Source: Nitrososphaerota archaeon (GTDB taxonomy: Archaea; Thermoproteota; Nitrososphaeria; Nitrososphaerales; Nitrosopumilaceae). From it: a stretch of DNA of 64,000 nt. The stretch lies in the NCBI GenBank assembly GCA_013288545.1, contig JABDBR010000001.1, positions 1 through 64,000 on the forward strand. The letters run 5' to 3'. Positions within the stretch are counted from its first letter, which is position 1; the number at the start of each line of letters is the position of its first letter. The translations under genes were made by a program, and so were the position numbers. Below the pieces are notes generated by a model, which was not told the origin of the DNA, searched no databases, and saw only the letters and a program-made list of their open reading frames with translations. Below are positions 44,604 to 53,470 of the stretch, piece by piece.

Positions 44604-45792
44604 CTCTCATTGCCTCCACAGGCTCTAGCCTTGTAGCCTTGTATGCAGGATAGATTGATGCAATAACTGCAAGCACAAACGCCATGATATCTGTCTGGAG
44701 TATACTTGTCCAGTTGTATTTTACCTCAAGGGGCAAGCTTCCCTGAAATGTCATGTGGGTCTCCTTTGCATATGCAGTATATGTAACACCCATGACAGTT
44801 CCAAGCCCTGCACCTATTGCGCCAATTACCATTCCTTGAAATATGAAAACTAACAAAACGTCTTTTCTTTTTGCACCGATTGCCCTCATTACACCAATGT
44901 CTCTAGTCTTGCTTGTTACCTGCATCATTTGTATGGTAACTACGGCAAACGCTGATGACATCATTCCAAAATATCCAACTAGGTTAATCAGTGCAATTCC
45001 TGATCTAAAACCGCTCAGTGTCTGCTCTGCTGACTCTTCGATTGTCTGTGCCTTGAATTTGTCAGCACTTGATGGAAATGCAGCAAGAAATAGATCTTTG
45101 ACATCTGTATCCTTTGTTGGGTCGTTTAGCCTGACAAGAATTGATTGTGTCTGGTGTGGCCTGTTTAAAATTTCACGCAGTGTATCTATATTCATTATAA
45201 CACTATTGTCAAGGCCTACTGAACCTGCAGTTGCAGTGATTCCAACTATAGTTAATCGTCGTAAAACATCATTGCCAAATTGATCCTTGAATTTTAGCTT
45301 TACATTATCTCCTACTTGTGGAAAACCTAGATCTCTGTCAACAATTGCTCCAAGCACAACTGAATCTCTGTACGTGACATATTGTCCACCTGCTCCTACA
45401 GTTTGGTACATTGTGGACGCTTCCTTGTCAAGAACTGGATCAACTCCTATAACAGGTACAGAATAATCTCGAATTATTTTTCCATCTATTGTTGCATTAA
45501 TTGAAGCAGCAGAATCAATTCGGGGTGCAGCTGCCTGGACATATGGAATTCTTTCAAGCCAGTTTACAAGCATGAAATCAGATTTTGTGATATAGTCTTC
45601 TTGTCTTGTGATGTACACATGGCCAAACCTGTAATTGATTTGGTCACGGACTATGGCATCATAGAGGCCCTGGAAAATTACTGAATTTACCTGGACTACA
45701 AGAATAGCAATTGCCACTGCAAGACTTGCTGCAATGAGGCTGCCCCTACGCCTTGTGATGAATCGGATGCCAATCTGTGCACGATAGTCCAA
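44596..45792 (-). CDS. ABC transporter permease (FtsX/MacB type)
   Basis: A 398-residue protein with one N-terminal membrane helix (about 17-40), a large extracellular MacB-PCD-like domain (about 45-250), and three C-terminal helices from 270. KTRDIGVMRAIGAKRKDV and the final KATRLEPVEAMRVG are family signatures. First gene of the three-gene cassette. The divergent Lrp-type regulator begins 118 bases away and may control it. Confidence 0.93.
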   Translation of the reverse strand: MDYRAQIGIRFITRRRGSLIAASLAVAIAILVVQVNSVIFQGLYDAIVRDQINYRFGHVYITRQEDYITKSDFMLVNWLERIPYVQAAAPRIDSAASINATIDGKIIRDYSVPVIGVDPVLDKEASTMYQTVGAGGQYVTYRDSVVLGAIVDRDLGFPQVGDNVKLKFKDQFGNDVLRRLTIVGITATAGSVGLDNSVIMNIDTLREILNRPHQTQSILVRLNDPTKDTDVKDLFLAAFPSSADKFKAQTIEESAEQTLSGFRSGIALINLVGYFGMMSSAFAVVTIQMMQVTSKTRDIGVMRAIGAKRKDVLLVFIFQGMVIGAIGAGLGTVMGVTYTAYAKETHMTFQGSLPLEVKYNWTSILQTDIMAFVLAVIASIYPAYKATRLEPVEAMRVG

Positions 45793-45910
45793 TAGACGAT
45801 CATGAATTAGTCTGATATTTAATGTTTTAGTGATGTGTAGTTATCATATTAGACAATATTATATAATACATGTTCATTTTGATATAATTAATGGAGTGGT
45901 ACCATAACAA

Positions 45911-46813
45911 ATGGACAAATTAGACATACAAATCCTCTCACACTTGCTCAACAACTGCAGAAAGCCAGACAGGCAGATAGGCCAAGAGATTGGCATCTCA
46001 GGGGTTGCTGTAAAATCAAGAATTCAGAAAATGATTGAAAATAAAATAATTGAAGAGTTTGCCCTAAAAATTGAACCGCCGGTATTAGGGTACAGTGTCT
46101 TGTATTTTGTAGTCACTGGAAAAGAGATTGATGATATAATACAAAAGATACAATTGGTTGGAGAGCCATTCTTTGTTGTACCATGTGTTGGTGGTATTAC
46201 CGTATGTAGTATAGTGGTAAAAGAAGATCCTGAAAAAAAGATGAACTTGGCAAAGAACTTGCTTCGTGATGTACGAGTTCTTAGTATCTTTGAGGCAAAA
46301 AATCCTGAGATAAGATCTGATCTGACAAAGACAGACATTGAAATTATTGATATTTTATTAAGAGACCCGAGATTAAAAATTGAAGAGATTGCAAAAAAAT
46401 CTGGGTTTTCAACAAAGACCATAGCACGCTCACTGGAGAAATTACAAAATGATGAAGCAATACAATTTACTTTGATATATAATCCAAAAAACATGGGAGA
46501 GTTTATTCCCTTTGCAATTTTAGTTGGGGTGACAAATGTCAAAAAGACACTTGCAAAACTTGCCAAGGTCTTCTCGGGATCATTTTTGCAAAATCCGTTT
46601 GTGCACATGAACCAGATTGTTCTTTTCATGTATACAGATAATATCTACAAGATGGATGATTTGTCCGGTAAAGTGCATGATATACAAGGAATACACTCTG
46701 TTGATTTGTTCATGCCAAAAAAAATTACGTTTTTGAACAAGTGGGTAAAAGATGCAATCATACAAGCCAAGAAATCAAAGAGGCTTCATCTCATGTCTGA
46801 GATACATTCATAA
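45911..46813 (+). CDS. Lrp/AsnC-family regulator with two helix-turn-helix units
   Basis: A 300-residue protein with two AsnC-type HTH modules: 2-60 (MDKLDIQILSHLLNNC, IGISGVAVKSRIQKM) and about 138-190 (LTKTDIEIIDILLRDP, SGFSTKTIARSLEKL), each followed by a ligand/oligomer-like part. Normal Lrp proteins have one HTH in about 150 residues, so this is an internal doubling. Its position, divergent from the ABC cassette, suggests control of that cassette. The ligand is unknown. Confidence 0.88.
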   Translation: MDKLDIQILSHLLNNCRKPDRQIGQEIGISGVAVKSRIQKMIENKIIEEFALKIEPPVLGYSVLYFVVTGKEIDDIIQKIQLVGEPFFVVPCVGGITVCSIVVKEDPEKKMNLAKNLLRDVRVLSIFEAKNPEIRSDLTKTDIEIIDILLRDPRLKIEEIAKKSGFSTKTIARSLEKLQNDEAIQFTLIYNPKNMGEFIPFAILVGVTNVKKTLAKLAKVFSGSFLQNPFVHMNQIVLFMYTDNIYKMDDLSGKVHDIQGIHSVDLFMPKKITFLNKWVKDAIIQAKKSKRLHLMSEIHS

Positions 46814-46838
46814 CATAATTGTACCATAATTATTCCAA

Positions 46839-47351
46839 ATGAGGAAAAATGTCTTCAAAGGCAGAGTTCTCTCACTTAGTCTTTATACATTATCTGTCAA
46901 CAAGCGAAAAGTTACACGAGAAGTAATAGAGCATCCCGGTGCTTCTGCCATACTTGCAATAGAAGACGGCAAGGTATTGCTAGTACGACAACATAGGTTT
47001 CCGCATGGATATGTGCTTGAAATCCCTGCTGGAACACTAGAAAAGGGAGAAAAGCCGCTCAAGTGTGCCCACAGGGAACTGCGCGAAGAGACTGGATACA
47101 CAGCAAAAAAGATGGCTCCGCTGATAAAGTACTATCCCTCTATAGGATACAATACTGAAATAATCCATTGCTATGTTGCATCTGGAATAAAAAAAGCAGG
47201 AGGCCTGCAACTTGACCAAGATGAGATAATGTCTGTTGTAAAAATTGATTTCAAAAAGGTTCTCAAGATGATAACATCAGGAAAGATTACAGATTCAAAA
47301 ACAATTTGTGCTGTCTTGACTTATGCCGTCAAGAAAAAATATCACGTATAG
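46839..47351 (+). CDS. Nudix hydrolase (ADP-ribose pyrophosphatase-like)
   Basis: A 170-residue Nudix enzyme. The box runs from GTLEKGEKP to HRELREETGYT with the metal-binding RExxEE. VLLVRQHRFPHGYVLEIPAG upstream of it is typical of ADP-sugar pyrophosphatases. It probably hydrolyses ADP-ribose or a similar nucleotide sugar. It follows the Lrp-type gene by 25 bases and ends overlapping the convergent AbrB-PhoU gene by 10 bases. Confidence 0.92.
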   Translation: MRKNVFKGRVLSLSLYTLSVNKRKVTREVIEHPGASAILAIEDGKVLLVRQHRFPHGYVLEIPAGTLEKGEKPLKCAHRELREETGYTAKKMAPLIKYYPSIGYNTEIIHCYVASGIKKAGGLQLDQDEIMSVVKIDFKKVLKMITSGKITDSKTICAVLTYAVKKKYHV

Positions 47352-48319
47352 ACTGGCTTTACCAAATCAGCAACATCTGCCCAACATCTTGATAATTTTT
47401 CAAACGTAAATACCAAGTTTAGCAGTTGAATTGATCCTTGTTTTTTTGGATCAAGCAAAGAACCTACACTTGAGATCTTTTTTTGATAGTTTTTGTGAAG
47501 CGTGATTGCCTCAATTGCTAATTTTCTATTGTTCTCAATAAATGAGGTGATTGCTTTTTCATGCACATTTTCTATCTCTTGTGCCGCATCGTACAGTTTT
47601 TTTGTGTCAGATTTTGATATGGGCAACTCTGAAATTGAATGTGCAAGATCTATTATTGTATCCCCTGCAGTCTCTAGCAAGTTTGCTGCAACCCTATAAT
47701 CTAAAATGTCAATGTTTCCCAAGTTTAATGCAGTTGCAAGTTTCTTGTCAACCATTGCGCTTCGAATTAATCTTACCAGCAAGAAATATTGTCTATCAAT
47801 TTCATCATCCCTGCTTGGCATTGTTTGCAATACGGACCTGTCATCTGATGCAAGACAGGATATTGTATCACGAAACATTCCAAGAACAATTGAGCTCATT
47901 CTTTTTAGTATCTTATCAGGACTTAGTGTAGTTGCATCAAGCAAAAACTGGACATTGACATTTGATGCATCCTCTTCAACAATTTCCATACCAACCAATC
48001 TTCGCATCAGTCCACGAATCTTTTCTCGGTCCTCTCCTGAAATGGTTGATTTTCCATTTATCTTTATGAGATCATATCCAAGCAGGTATGCACCTGTGAC
48101 ATAGGCGCTGATGTTTTCTTGTTTTGATACAGGATATGGTATCACAACTTCGTTTGGTGCCCTGCTTGCACCAGTTGGGGTAATCGATATGCTGTTAGTA
48201 CCTGTCTCGATTTCTACCTCGTCGCTTTTTTCAAGTTTGTTTGCCTGGACCCACTCTATTGGCAAGGAAACCAGGATGCTGCTTCCTATCCTTTGCAGGC
48301 GTCGAATAAATTTAGTCAA
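47342..48319 (-). CDS. AbrB-PhoU fusion, phosphate-uptake-type regulator
   Basis: A 325-residue protein with an N-terminal SpoVT/AbrB DNA-binding domain (FIRRLQRIGSSILVSLP, WVQANKLEKSDEVEIE) and a PhoU-like helical part from about 110, with two repeats (LGMFRDTISCLAS, ETAGDTIIDLAHSI). Archaeal proteins of this make-up are taken to regulate phosphate uptake. No pst transport genes lie nearby. Confidence 0.88.
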   Translation of the reverse strand: MTKFIRRLQRIGSSILVSLPIEWVQANKLEKSDEVEIETGTNSISITPTGASRAPNEVVIPYPVSKQENISAYVTGAYLLGYDLIKINGKSTISGEDREKIRGLMRRLVGMEIVEEDASNVNVQFLLDATTLSPDKILKRMSSIVLGMFRDTISCLASDDRSVLQTMPSRDDEIDRQYFLLVRLIRSAMVDKKLATALNLGNIDILDYRVAANLLETAGDTIIDLAHSISELPISKSDTKKLYDAAQEIENVHEKAITSFIENNRKLAIEAITLHKNYQKKISSVGSLLDPKKQGSIQLLNLVFTFEKLSRCWADVADLVKPVYT

Positions 48320-48381
48320 TTTATACTAATTTATATAATTTAATGATCATTTTTATATTTTCTCATAAATTTAAGCTAGTT

Positions 48382-49266
48382 ATGCAGGCAGTAGCCTTTG
48401 CGCCAGGCCACATTACTGGGTTTTTCAAGGCAGAAGTAGAGCCAAGAGAGCCCGAACAAAAGGGGTCAATCGGTGCAGGATTTTGCATCAAGGAGGGTGT
48501 GACAACAAAGGTCAAGGTGACAAGCTCTGACAAGCCTGGATTCAAGATCATAGTAACTGGATACAAATCAGACAACACACAGGTCTCAGAATTTGTTGTA
48601 AAAGAATTTTTTAAAATTGTAAAGGAGAATTATTTTTTGGATATTGAACATTATACCACGATTCCAGTTGGATATGGTCTTGGCTCTAGCGGTGCAGTTG
48701 CGTTAAGTTTGGCATTTGCATTAAACAAGGCACTTGGGACAAATCTGTCCCGTACTAAAATAGGACAGATTGCCCACAATGCAGAGATCCACTGCAAGAC
48801 AGGACTTGGGACCGTACTGTCATCGTATCATGGCGGGTTTGAGATAAGGACAAAGCATGGTGCCCCAGGAATTGGAAGCCTGCAAAAGATCCACACAGAC
48901 TATACCGCAATTGTAATTTGCTTTTCTCCAATATCAACAAAACACTTCATCAAGACCGAACTCTCAAAGATAAATGGTCTTGGAGGAAAGATGGTTACAA
49001 AATTATTAAAGTCAAGAGACCAGATGGAATTTTTGGACATGTCACTTGAATTTGCAAAATATGTTCATGTCATCACAAAACAGATGCAGCAGGTAATTGA
49101 TGACCTGTCCCAAAATGGATTCAAGTCAGGTGTTGCAATGTTTGGAGAGACGGTATTCACCCTTGTTCCAAAGAATAGGGAATCTGAAGTGATGCAAGTT
49201 TTGAAAAAATATGATGGAATGATAATTAAAACTGAGATAGACAAGAGTGGAGCTAGAGTCTCCTAG
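48382..49266 (+). CDS. Pantoate kinase (archaeal CoA pathway)
   Basis: A 294-residue GHMP-family kinase making 4-phosphopantoate. MQAVAFAPGHITGFF is its typical start (ATG at 48382, preferred over one 13 codons upstream). The P-loop is PVGYGLGSSGAVALSL, and the C-terminal GVAMFGETVFTL is the third GHMP motif. With the next gene it replaces the bacterial pantothenate synthetase/kinase pair. It opens a tight four-gene operon; its TAG stop shares one base with the next GTG. Confidence 0.94.
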   Translation: MQAVAFAPGHITGFFKAEVEPREPEQKGSIGAGFCIKEGVTTKVKVTSSDKPGFKIIVTGYKSDNTQVSEFVVKEFFKIVKENYFLDIEHYTTIPVGYGLGSSGAVALSLAFALNKALGTNLSRTKIGQIAHNAEIHCKTGLGTVLSSYHGGFEIRTKHGAPGIGSLQKIHTDYTAIVICFSPISTKHFIKTELSKINGLGGKMVTKLLKSRDQMEFLDMSLEFAKYVHVITKQMQQVIDDLSQNGFKSGVAMFGETVFTLVPKNRESEVMQVLKKYDGMIIKTEIDKSGARVS

Positions 49267-50012
49267 TGTTGATTCCAAAGACACATCCAAGGGCCACATC
49301 TCTTTACATCCGGGAAAAACTTGTCCAGGGATTCAAAGGGGGACTGGTTGTCGAAGAAGGACTGTTGGCCCATGGAAGAGGTGAGATGTTTGACTATCTC
49401 ATAGGGGAAAAGACTAGCAAGACCTCGCACAAGGCAATAAAGGCTGCTGCAAGGGCACTGCTTGCGGCAAAATCACCTGTAATATCTGTAAACGGCAACT
49501 TTGCAGCCCTTTGTGCAAAAGAGATTGTCGAGCTCTCAAAAATTACTGGCTCAAAAATTGAGGTAAACTTGTTTTATGCAAGCGAGAAACGAAAAAAAGC
49601 CATTGCAAATATTTTAAAGAAAAATGGTGCAAAAGAAATACTTGGGGTTTCACCTAAATTTGCAAAGAAAATTCCAAAACTTGACAGCGCAAGAAGGGTT
49701 GTGGACAAGCGAGGAATATTTTCTGCAGACGTTGTACTGGTGCCGCTAGAGGATGGCGACAGGACAATTGCGCTAAAAAAATTTGGAAAAGATGTCATTA
49801 CGTTTGACTTGAACCCCATGTCCCGCACTGCACAGACTGCTGATATCACAATTGTAGATAACGTAGTCCGAGGAATGAAGATACTAGTTGATGTTTGCAA
49901 AAAACTAGCAAAAGAAGAACTAGAAGAGAGGCCAAAATTTGACAACAAAAAGAACCTGAAAAAATCTATTGGTACCATAAGAAAAAATCTGCGGAGAATG
50001 GCAAATGCCTAA
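49266..50012 (+). CDS. 4-phosphopantoate--beta-alanine ligase (phosphopantothenate synthetase)
   Basis: A 248-residue archaeal enzyme joining phosphopantoate and beta-alanine. IPKTHPRATSLYIREKLVQG is the family start, followed by HGRGEMFDYLIGE and VDKRGIFSADVVLVPLEDGDRT, with the DLNPMSRTAQ loop. It starts GTG at 49266 overlapping the kinase stop, and overlaps panB by 8 bases. Confidence 0.95.
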   Translation: MLIPKTHPRATSLYIREKLVQGFKGGLVVEEGLLAHGRGEMFDYLIGEKTSKTSHKAIKAAARALLAAKSPVISVNGNFAALCAKEIVELSKITGSKIEVNLFYASEKRKKAIANILKKNGAKEILGVSPKFAKKIPKLDSARRVVDKRGIFSADVVLVPLEDGDRTIALKKFGKDVITFDLNPMSRTAQTADITIVDNVVRGMKILVDVCKKLAKEELEERPKFDNKKNLKKSIGTIRKNLRRMANA

Positions 50013-50838
50013 GTCTGTAAGAGATATTTTATCAATGAAAAATTCTAAAAAAATTACTGTAATTACGGCATATGATTATACCACATCGCAGCTTTGCGAC
50101 AAAGCCGGAGTTGACATGTTGCTAGTAGGTGACAGTGCAGGGATGGTGATGCTAGGATATGACAATACAATACCAGTTACAATGGAGCAGATGTGTCTTT
50201 TTACAGAGGCAGTCGCAAGGGGCAGACATGATGCTCTAGTTGTTGCAGACATGCCATTCATGTCATACCAGTCTAGCAAGTCACAGGCAATTGAAAATGC
50301 TGGGAGATTAATCAAGTCAGGTGCAGATGCGGTAAAACTGGAAGGCGGAGTTGAGATAAAAGATACCATACATGCCATTGTAGAAATTGGCATACCAGTA
50401 ATGGGTCACATTGGGTTCCAGCCCCAGACTACGACACTGCAGGAAGGCTACAAAGTCCAGGCAAAGACAAAAGATGCTGCAATGAAATTAATTGATTCTG
50501 CCAAGGCCCTTGAGAGGGCAGGTGTATTTAGCATAGCACTAGAGATGGTGACAAGAGAGGTCTCAAAGATTATTTCCAGTTCTATTGGAATTCCGACAAT
50601 TGGCATAGGCTCTGGTCCTGACTGTGATGGACAGGTGCTTGTGGTACATGATGTCTTGGGGTTGTATGAAAAAATAAAACCCAAGTTTGCAAAAAGATAC
50701 TTGGAATTGTCTACCGATATTGTCAAAGCTGTCCAGTCTTACAAAAATGATGTAACATCAGGCAAGTTTCCTGGCCCAGAGCACTCTTTTGGGATGGACA
50801 AGGCAGAACTTGAAAGGTTGAAAAAAGAAATTGGTTGA
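50005..50838 (+). CDS. panB: 3-methyl-2-oxobutanoate hydroxymethyltransferase
   Basis: A 277-residue TIM barrel making ketopantoate from ketoisovalerate and methylene-tetrahydrofolate/methanopterin. Visible motifs: TAYDYTTSQL, LLVGDSAGMVMLGY with metal-binding Asp, ADMPFMSYQ, KLEGG and GHIGFQPQT. It begins ATG at 50005 and overlaps coaBC by 8 bases. The next step, ketopantoate reductase, is not encoded nearby. Confidence 0.96.
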   Translation: MPKSVRDILSMKNSKKITVITAYDYTTSQLCDKAGVDMLLVGDSAGMVMLGYDNTIPVTMEQMCLFTEAVARGRHDALVVADMPFMSYQSSKSQAIENAGRLIKSGADAVKLEGGVEIKDTIHAIVEIGIPVMGHIGFQPQTTTLQEGYKVQAKTKDAAMKLIDSAKALERAGVFSIALEMVTREVSKIISSSIGIPTIGIGSGPDCDGQVLVVHDVLGLYEKIKPKFAKRYLELSTDIVKAVQSYKNDVTSGKFPGPEHSFGMDKAELERLKKEIG

Positions 50839-52066
50839 AAAACATCCCTCTTTAGATATAGTTGGCTCTGACGGTACCGAGCTTGCAGGAAAGAAAATTA
50901 TTTTATGCATATCAGGAAGTGTTGCAGCATACAAGGCAATTGAGCTTGCAAGGTTGTTCATGCGACATGGTGGTAACGTTACCTGTGTTGCAAGCAAGGC
51001 TGCAACTGACTTGATCCAGCCAAGCTACTTCAAGTGGGCAACAGGAAACCAGGTCATTACAAAATTGACTGGGGATTTAGAACACATCAAGGTTGCAGAC
51101 TATAAACAGTCAGATTGTATTGTGGTATACCCATGTACTGCAAATACTCTTGGCAAGTTGGCAAATGGAATTGATGATACACCCATCTCTACTGTATTAA
51201 GCGTCGGACTTGGTTCCAAGATTCCAATTACAATAGCACTTGCAATGCACCAGGCAATGTATGAAAATCCTGCAGTTGTAAAAAATATTGAATTTTTGAA
51301 AAATAAGGTTGATTTTATTTCTCCAAGCTTTGTTGAGGGAAAGGCAAAGGCTGCAGAACCTGAAGAGATACTAGAGAAAATATTGCGCAAGTTTGGCTCG
51401 TCACCTGCTCTCAAGGGGAAAAAAGTTCTCATCACTGCAGGACCTACTATAGAATACATCGATCCTGTGCGAGTGATTACAAACCAGAGCACTGGCAAGA
51501 CTGGTATTTTATTGGCATCAGAATTTGTCGCAGCAGGTGCCAAGGTTACATTGATCTATGGACCTGGGACAGAGATGCCACCAAAAGGTGCCAAGGTGAT
51601 ACGAGTCAAGACCAGTGGACAAATGAGTGACACACTACGAAAAGAGATGAGACAAAAGTTTGATATTGTAATTCTTGCAGCAGCAGCTTCAGACTATACA
51701 CCAGAAAAGCCAAGCAGAACTAAACTAAATAGTGACCTTCTTAGAATTTCTTTAAAGCTAAATAGAGTACCCAAGATGATTAATGATGTCAAAAAGATTC
51801 AGAAGAATACATTTCTTGTTGGATTCAAGGCAGAAGTAAATGTATCAAAAAAAGATTTGATAGAAAAAGCAAGAGAGAAACTTGTACAGGCAGACTGTGA
51901 TCTTGTCATTGCAAACGACATTGGTACGAAACGATACAGGGAAAATCCGGATTACAATAATGTTATAGTTGTTGATTCAAAAACTGCTACTGAATCAGGA
52001 TGGAAAAGTAAATCCAAGATTGTCAAATTCATCAGAACACAAATAGAAGAACAAATTTCACATTAA
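50831..52066 (+). CDS. coaBC: Bifunctional phosphopantothenoylcysteine synthetase/decarboxylase
   Basis: A 411-residue fusion. The flavin decarboxylase CoaC part (about 17-190) has CISGSVAAYKAIELARL and the VYPCTANTLGKLANGI active site. The CoaB part (about 195-405) has ITAGPTIEYIDPVRVITNQ and AAASDYTP. It completes the operon: pantoate to 4'-phosphopantetheine. The start is TTG at 50831, inside the end of panB. It overlaps the convergent gene 52063 by 4 bases. Confidence 0.96.
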   Translation: MVEKHPSLDIVGSDGTELAGKKIILCISGSVAAYKAIELARLFMRHGGNVTCVASKAATDLIQPSYFKWATGNQVITKLTGDLEHIKVADYKQSDCIVVYPCTANTLGKLANGIDDTPISTVLSVGLGSKIPITIALAMHQAMYENPAVVKNIEFLKNKVDFISPSFVEGKAKAAEPEEILEKILRKFGSSPALKGKKVLITAGPTIEYIDPVRVITNQSTGKTGILLASEFVAAGAKVTLIYGPGTEMPPKGAKVIRVKTSGQMSDTLRKEMRQKFDIVILAAAASDYTPEKPSRTKLNSDLLRISLKLNRVPKMINDVKKIQKNTFLVGFKAEVNVSKKDLIEKAREKLVQADCDLVIANDIGTKRYRENPDYNNVIVVDSKTATESGWKSKSKIVKFIRTQIEEQISH

Positions 52067-52296
52067 AGATCATACTGTAACGGCCTGATTAGTTTGAACT
52101 TTCCATCCGAGTCCATTTCAAACAATTCTGAAGTTTCACCGGGATTGCTTTGTTTATGCTTTGACAAAAATACCATGCAGGTGTACTTGTCCAAATATGG
52201 ACATGCCTTGATGAGATCATTTAAAGAGAAAGGCTCGACTAACTTGCCTGACTTTGTTGCCCTAACAATTGTTCTGTAAATGACATGTACTGCCAT
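52063..52296 (-). CDS. Uncharacterised small protein
   Basis: A 77-residue soluble protein (IYRTIVRATKSGKLVEPFSLNDL, CPYLDKYTCMVFLSKH). The helix-rich start and FEMDSDGKFKLIRPL end could be a small winged helix, but no family is recognised. It is 38 bases downstream of the M24 peptidase on the same strand and is likely cotranscribed with it. Confidence 0.6.
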   Translation of the reverse strand: MAVHVIYRTIVRATKSGKLVEPFSLNDLIKACPYLDKYTCMVFLSKHKQSNPGETSELFEMDSDGKFKLIRPLQYDL

Positions 52297-52334
52297 GATA
52301 TCATAGATACACTGGTACTGTTTGAAGATTGGCC

Positions 52335-53396
52335 TTATACTATAACAAGTTCTTTTGTAAACTTGTGCATGACCTCAACTTTGTTTCCAACAATTACAGA
52401 GTCTTCAATTCTTACACCAAACTTTTTTGGAATGTATATTCCAGGCTCTACTGTTACTGCCATGTTTTTAGATAAAATTGCCTTGCTTGATGGACCAAGA
52501 TTTGGCAATTCATGGACTTCAAGTCCAATTCCGTGACCTGTCGAGTGGATGAAATATTTTCCATATTGTTTCTTTTCAATTAATTTTCTACAAGCATCAT
52601 CTACAGATTTGCAAGATGCATTTGGCTTGACAGCTTTGAGTCCTGCCTCTTGTGATTGTCGTACAATTTCATAGACTTTTTTTGCCTCTGCAGATACGGA
52701 ACCAAGTCCAAATGTTCTTGTTGCATCAGAGACATATCCTTTGTATCGTAAAGTAAGATCAACTACAACCATGTCTCCATTTTTGAATTTTCTGTCAGTT
52801 ACCTGCGCATGTGGCAGTGAACCATTTGGACCACCTGCAATTATCAATGGGTTCAGTGTGGATTTGTATCCAGTTGCAAACATGCCTCGCTCCATTGCAT
52901 ACTGCATCAAGATAGTCTGAAGCTGGGCCTCAGACTGGCCTATCATCATTTCATCTACGCACATCTCATACATCTCATCGAGTATCGAGGATGCTTTTTT
53001 CAGTATAGTAATCTCTTGTGCATCTTTAACTTGCCTAGCACGATAAAACGGATCAGTTGAAGACTTGACTTCAGGAAGAGACATCTTAAGGCTTGATACA
53101 ATATTGTAACTATCACTGTCTGTGCACACTTTTTTTCCTTTTAGTATCTTGACAAGAGTGGCAAGAGAGCCCTTTCCACGCTCGGACTTGACCACATCGC
53201 ATCCAGTGGATTCGTCTTTTACACGACCCATCTCAAGTTCTGGGGAGACAATTGTACAGCCATTTTTATCCAATATTGCAATTGCCTCACCCCAAAATCC
53301 AGTCATATAAAATAGATTTTCAGGCTCAAAGACAACAAGTGCATCACATCCTGTATCATTACAATATTTTAGAAGATTCTTTCTGCGCTGGTTCAA
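52335..53396 (-). CDS. M24B aminopeptidase (Xaa-Pro dipeptidase-like)
   Basis: A 353-residue cytoplasmic metallopeptidase. The creatinase-like N-terminal domain (about 1-125) precedes a pita-bread fold whose five metal ligands can be seen: Asp in VVVDLTLRY, Asp in YVSDATRTF, His in HSTGHGIGLEVHE, Glu in VTVEPGIY and Glu in RIEDSVI. It removes residues before proline from small peptides. Its start at 53396 faces the divergent PP-loop gene. Confidence 0.94.
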   Translation of the reverse strand: MNQRRKNLLKYCNDTGCDALVVFEPENLFYMTGFWGEAIAILDKNGCTIVSPELEMGRVKDESTGCDVVKSERGKGSLATLVKILKGKKVCTDSDSYNIVSSLKMSLPEVKSSTDPFYRARQVKDAQEITILKKASSILDEMYEMCVDEMMIGQSEAQLQTILMQYAMERGMFATGYKSTLNPLIIAGGPNGSLPHAQVTDRKFKNGDMVVVDLTLRYKGYVSDATRTFGLGSVSAEAKKVYEIVRQSQEAGLKAVKPNASCKSVDDACRKLIEKKQYGKYFIHSTGHGIGLEVHELPNLGPSSKAILSKNMAVTVEPGIYIPKKFGVRIEDSVIVGNKVEVMHKFTKELVIV

Positions 53397-53470
53397 TACA
53401 TCAATTCTAACCCTTTGCTATTTTATATTTGCTGGAAGGTTTAGATATTGGAAAATGACCCTCTGGTTTT

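Noticed and set aside
46024-46629. 201-codon frame on the minus strand
   Set aside because: It is the antisense of the double-HTH Lrp-type gene; the Ser/Phe/Ile-rich composition is typical of a shadow frame.
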